A DNA stretch of 64,000 nt from Campylobacterota bacterium (lineage in GTDB: Bacteria > Campylobacterota > Campylobacteria > Campylobacterales > Thiovulaceae): positions 32,506 through 96,505 of the forward strand of contig JASKOM010000008.1 in the NCBI GenBank assembly GCA_030152305.1, written 5' to 3'. Numbering within the stretch: the first letter of the stretch is position 1; each line of letters begins with the position of its first letter. Positions 60,452 through 64,000 of the stretch are shown piece by piece. A model generated the notes under the pieces. It searched no databases, was not told the DNA's origin, and was given only the letters and a program-made list of their open reading frames with translations. A program made the translations under genes and the position numbers.

Positions 60452-60518
60452 AAAACCATCTTTTAATCGATGGCGGAATTATATAGATATTTTATTGTAA
60501 ATGTCAAATCTAGTTTTT

Positions 60519-61988
60519 CTATTCGTATATTAATTCGACTAAAATATTCTCCAATTCCTCTATTTCTTCTTTTACCATATGGAAAAGTGGCTCATTGTTG
60601 AACTTAATAATTAATCTACCTTTTATAAATTCAAAGTTAAAATCAATTTTAGCTGAATAGTCGCCTGTTAGTAATTTTGTTAAATAAACAATGGCATGTA
60701 AAACATGAAATATCTTATCATTTGGTAAAAGACTTTTATATTCTTCGATAACAATTTGGTTAAATGATGCTTTTCCACTTAGTCTAACTAATAAAGCTAT
60801 TAAAATAGCATCATTTGGAGATACTCCATACATAAAGCGATTCAAAATCATGTGAAACCCATTTTTTGTATTACCATAAAAATCAACATTTACTCCTATT
60901 TCGAGTAATTTTGAAGCATATTTTAATATTAACAAATGATCTTCTTTTAATTCAAAACTTTCGTGTAACACTGTATATAATTGTTCTGCTACTTTAAACG
61001 ATATTTTTGCAAATTTTTCACTTTGAGATGGAAAATCATCAAGAATATTTCTAAGACTTGGATTAAAATTTTCTGGAAATTTATATTTGACACTTTTTAA
61101 AATATCTTTTAATAAAAGTCCTTCTCTTATTCCAACACCACTTGTTATGATAGTTTTATAGCCGATGTTATCAACTATTTCTTTAAAAATAATTAAGCCC
61201 CATTGAATAACATCAAGTCTATCTTTTTTGAAACCAGATTCTAATAATTCAGATCTGTCTGCATGAATTAGTTGATAAATCAATTCTTTATGAGTTTCGT
61301 ATTCGTATTGATAACCATGAACTCTATCAAGAGGATAATTAATTTTTTGTTGGATTACTTTTGATAATGCTCTTAGAGTTCCACCAATACCAATTAAATT
61401 ATTTTGTCTAAAATCTTCTGGCACAGTCAATAATTCATTTTTTATAAAATTTATTACTTGATCTATTGATCTTAAATTAATAAATAATTCTTTTAGTCTC
61501 ACTGTTCCTAAATTTAAAGAATGTGTTGCAATAACTTGACGATTTTTGATCAGAGCAAATTCTGTTGAACCTCCACCAATATCGATTGTAACTCCATCAC
61601 TATTTTTTAATAAATTAGCACAAGCTATACCACCAAGAAATGCTTCACGACTGCCATCGATAATTTTTATATTAATAGCTGTTTCTTTTCTTATTAAATT
61701 AACAAAGTCTTGTTGATTAGGTGCATCTCGAACTGCTGAAGTGGCTATTGCCAAAATTTTACGGACCTTAAAAGAATCCATAATTGTTTTAAATCCTTTT
61801 AAAGTCAATACCGCTCTTTTAATAGGATCAGGTTGCAAATATCCATTTCTGTTATAAGCTCCTTCTCCTATTCTAACACTGCTTTTTGATTCGTGGATTG
61901 TTTTAAATCCAAATCGAGAAGTCCTTTCGTAAATGACTAATCTAACTGAATTCGAACCAAAGTCTATAACAGCGGTTACTTTTGACAA
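60519..61988 (-). CDS. ppx: Exopolyphosphatase / GppA phosphatase family
   Basis: AVIDFGSNSVRLVIYE, VTIDIGGGSTEFALI, IGIGGTLRALSKV. Confidence 0.92.
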   Translation of the reverse strand: MSKVTAVIDFGSNSVRLVIYERTSRFGFKTIHESKSSVRIGEGAYNRNGYLQPDPIKRAVLTLKGFKTIMDSFKVRKILAIATSAVRDAPNQQDFVNLIRKETAINIKIIDGSREAFLGGIACANLLKNSDGVTIDIGGGSTEFALIKNRQVIATHSLNLGTVRLKELFINLRSIDQVINFIKNELLTVPEDFRQNNLIGIGGTLRALSKVIQQKINYPLDRVHGYQYEYETHKELIYQLIHADRSELLESGFKKDRLDVIQWGLIIFKEIVDNIGYKTIITSGVGIREGLLLKDILKSVKYKFPENFNPSLRNILDDFPSQSEKFAKISFKVAEQLYTVLHESFELKEDHLLILKYASKLLEIGVNVDFYGNTKNGFHMILNRFMYGVSPNDAILIALLVRLSGKASFNQIVIEEYKSLLPNDKIFHVLHAIVYLTKLLTGDYSAKIDFNFEFIKGRLIIKFNNEPLFHMVKEEIEELENILVELIYE

Positions 61989-61991
61989 AAA

Positions 61992-62243
61992 TTATTCCTC
62001 TCTCTGCAATCGTTCATATTTTAATTTTAATTCCATTAAAGTTTCTTCGTTATCAGGATCTGGAATAAAACAATCAACAGGACAAACAGAAATACAAATA
62101 GGTTCATCATATTCATTTAAACATTCTGTGCATCTATCTGGATCGACTATATAAACAGGATCACCTTCTTCAATTGCCATTGTTGGACATTCTTCACGAC
62201 ATGCATCACATGCAATACATTCATCTGTAATCATTAAAGCCAT
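61992..62243 (-). CDS. YfhL-type 2x[4Fe-4S] ferredoxin
   Basis: CIACDACREECPTMAI, CTECLNEYDEPICISVCPVDC. Confidence 0.9.
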   Translation of the reverse strand: MALMITDECIACDACREECPTMAIEEGDPVYIVDPDRCTECLNEYDEPICISVCPVDCFIPDPDNEETLMELKLKYERLQREE

Positions 62244-62327
62244 ATATATATTTCTTTCTTAACAAAAATTTTACGACTTTTACCAAATAGATTCTGAAAG
62301 GTTGCTGAAACTAACATTATCTATTTA

Positions 62328-63386
62328 TTAATGTTGAAAAGCTATTTTTTCTACCTCATCGATAAAACGATCAACAAGATTCTCTTCTGGTAAATTAGCA
62401 ACAACTTCACCTTTGACCATAATCAAACCACGACCACGACCAAAAGCAATAGCGACATCAGCATGTTTTGCTTCACCAATAGCATTAACGACACAACCCA
62501 TAACAGATAAATTCAAAGGTTGAGTTATATTCTTAGTTCGTTCTTCAACGATTTTAACTGCCTGAACTAAATCCGCTTCAAGTCTACCACAAGTTGGACA
62601 CGAAATAATATTCACACCATGTTTTTCTCGACCGCTATCTTTTAAAATTGCTCGACCAACTTTGATTTCTTCTTCAAGTTCGCCTGTTATCGAAACTCTT
62701 AAAGTATCACCGATGCCATCTAATAAAAGAGTTCCTATTCCAATTGCCGATTTGATCGTGCCGTGAAATAATGTTCCTGCTTCTGTAACTCCCAAATGAA
62801 ATGGATAATTATTCATAGTTCTTAATTTGCGATAGGCTTCAACAGTTCGCGGAACATCACTAGCTTTTAATGAAATTTTTATATTCGTAAAATCTAGATC
62901 TTCAAGAAATTTAATATTATAATCAGCACTTGCAACCATTCCTTCGGCTGTTGCACCATATCTAAGTTCGAACTCTTTTTCTAGACTTCCAGCATTAACA
63001 CCAATTCGAATTGGCAAATTTCGTTCTTGACAAGCTTTAACAACTTCGCGAACTCGTTCTTTTGAGCCAATATTTCCGGGATTAATTCTAATTCCATCAA
63101 CAAATTGAGATGAGATTAAAGCTAATTTGTAATTAAAATGAATATCAGCGATTAATGGAATTGTTGTTTGTTTGCGAATTTCTTCGAGAGCAAGAGCATC
63201 TTCCATTTCTGGAACAGCAACTCGAACGATATCAGCTCCAGCAAAATGAAGACGATTAATTTGTTTGACGGTTTCTCCGATGTTTGCCGTTTTTGAAAAA
63301 GTCATTGATTGAACAGAAATAGGGGAATCTTCCCCTATTGCAACATTGCCGACAAATATTTTTTTTGTTGGATATCGAGATATCAC
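62328..63386 (-). CDS. ispG: (E)-4-hydroxy-3-methylbut-2-enyl-diphosphate synthase
   Basis: [60 protein letters not shown]. Confidence 0.96.
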   Translation of the reverse strand: MISRYPTKKIFVGNVAIGEDSPISVQSMTFSKTANIGETVKQINRLHFAGADIVRVAVPEMEDALALEEIRKQTTIPLIADIHFNYKLALISSQFVDGIRINPGNIGSKERVREVVKACQERNLPIRIGVNAGSLEKEFELRYGATAEGMVASADYNIKFLEDLDFTNIKISLKASDVPRTVEAYRKLRTMNNYPFHLGVTEAGTLFHGTIKSAIGIGTLLLDGIGDTLRVSITGELEEEIKVGRAILKDSGREKHGVNIISCPTCGRLEADLVQAVKIVEERTKNITQPLNLSVMGCVVNAIGEAKHADVAIAFGRGRGLIMVKGEVVANLPEENLVDRFIDEVEKIAFQH

Positions 63387-63628
63387 TCATTTTCTCCATT
63401 ATTTGCAACTTCTGTTAAATATTTAGAATCATCTGATGAGGTTTCGTCTGATTTAATAGGATCTTGATCGATATTTTCAGAATCAACATGTTCAGTATGT
63501 TGTTCTTTTGATACTTGATAACCACAATCTGAACAAGCTACATCTTTTGGATACGACTCTGTTAAAATAGAACCGAAAATACCTCCGCCAACTGCACTTA
63601 ATAATAAAACCGCTAAAGCTGTAAGCAT
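63383..63628 (-). CDS. Small membrane/exported hypothetical protein
   Basis: 81-aa ORF overlapping ispG start by 4 nt; N-terminal TM, CSDCGY motif. Confidence 0.6.
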   Translation of the reverse strand: MLTALAVLLLSAVGGGIFGSILTESYPKDVACSDCGYQVSKEQHTEHVDSENIDQDPIKSDETSSDDSKYLTEVANNGENE

Positions 63629-63866
63629 AATTATTTCTCCTTATTTTTAAAAATTCTATCGGAAAAAAGTAATTTTTTATTAGTTTCTAAAACAAGTTCA
63701 GACGGAATGATGAAATCAACCCGTCATCCAGAAGCGAAGCTCCTGCAATTTGATTTCATGAATTGTTTCTTTCGTTGATGGAAATGACTTTTTGGTTTTT
63801 CAGACTTTGTATTTTTTTGATGGTGAATTTCGATTTAATTCAAAATTTAAAATTCACCATTCAAAA

Positions 63867-64000
63867 TTAATTAAGGTCTCGGACACAAACCACGAAATAA
63901 TCAAGAGTCTGATAAAGCCAACCGTCAGTCCCACCAGTGAAATAAACAACCCATGAACGGGAACTATAAGTTTCGTTTATAGTTGAAGTCCAATACCAAG
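63867..64000 (-). CDS. C-terminal fragment of DUF1566/C-type-lectin-fold-like protein (runs off right edge)
   Basis: Minus frame WYWTSTINETYSSRSWVVYFTGGTDGWLYQTLDYFVVCVRDLN*; W-S-[ST]...W.V.F.G....V.CVR pattern. Confidence 0.55.
   Translation of the reverse strand, partial: WYWTSTINETYSSRSWVVYFTGGTDGWLYQTLDYFVVCVRDLN

Overview
This is an AT-rich (~30% GC), densely coding chromosomal window. It looks like Campylobacterota (epsilonproteobacteria): oorDABC, PflA-like protein, RNase J next to ksgA, unfused rpoB and rpoC, and a sigma28-type flagellin promoter. Most genes are housekeeping: oor operon, amt, nusA, dprA, dxs, NAD-GDH, ybeY, folC, a molybdopterin oxidoreductase, pflA-nth-ksgA-rnj, cmoA, holA, flagellin, tsaD, tmRNA, argB, rpoC-rpoB-rplL-rplJ-rplA-rplK-nusG-secE-tRNA-Trp-rpmG-tuf, a four-tRNA cluster, ppx and ispG. 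The strongest unexplained signal is the 8-mer GATGAGGT / ACCTCATC. I count 35 exact copies by hand (about 0.8 expected from base composition). They are split almost equally between strands, lie in at least five coding contexts, and occur once as a perfect 10-bp inverted pair between convergent genes, as DNA-uptake sequences do. Other candidates: a repeated three-hairpin RNA/DNA element upstream of nusA and downstream of argB; an MbnP/MbnH-type metal operon with a His-cluster porin; two PD-(D/E)XK-like nuclease genes with no methyltransferase nearby; a C-type-lectin/DUF1566-like C-terminus at the right edge that could be a diversity-generating-retroelement target; an unusual tmRNA tag; and expression-dependent TCGA enrichment. 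No searches were run; all family calls come from reading the sequence.
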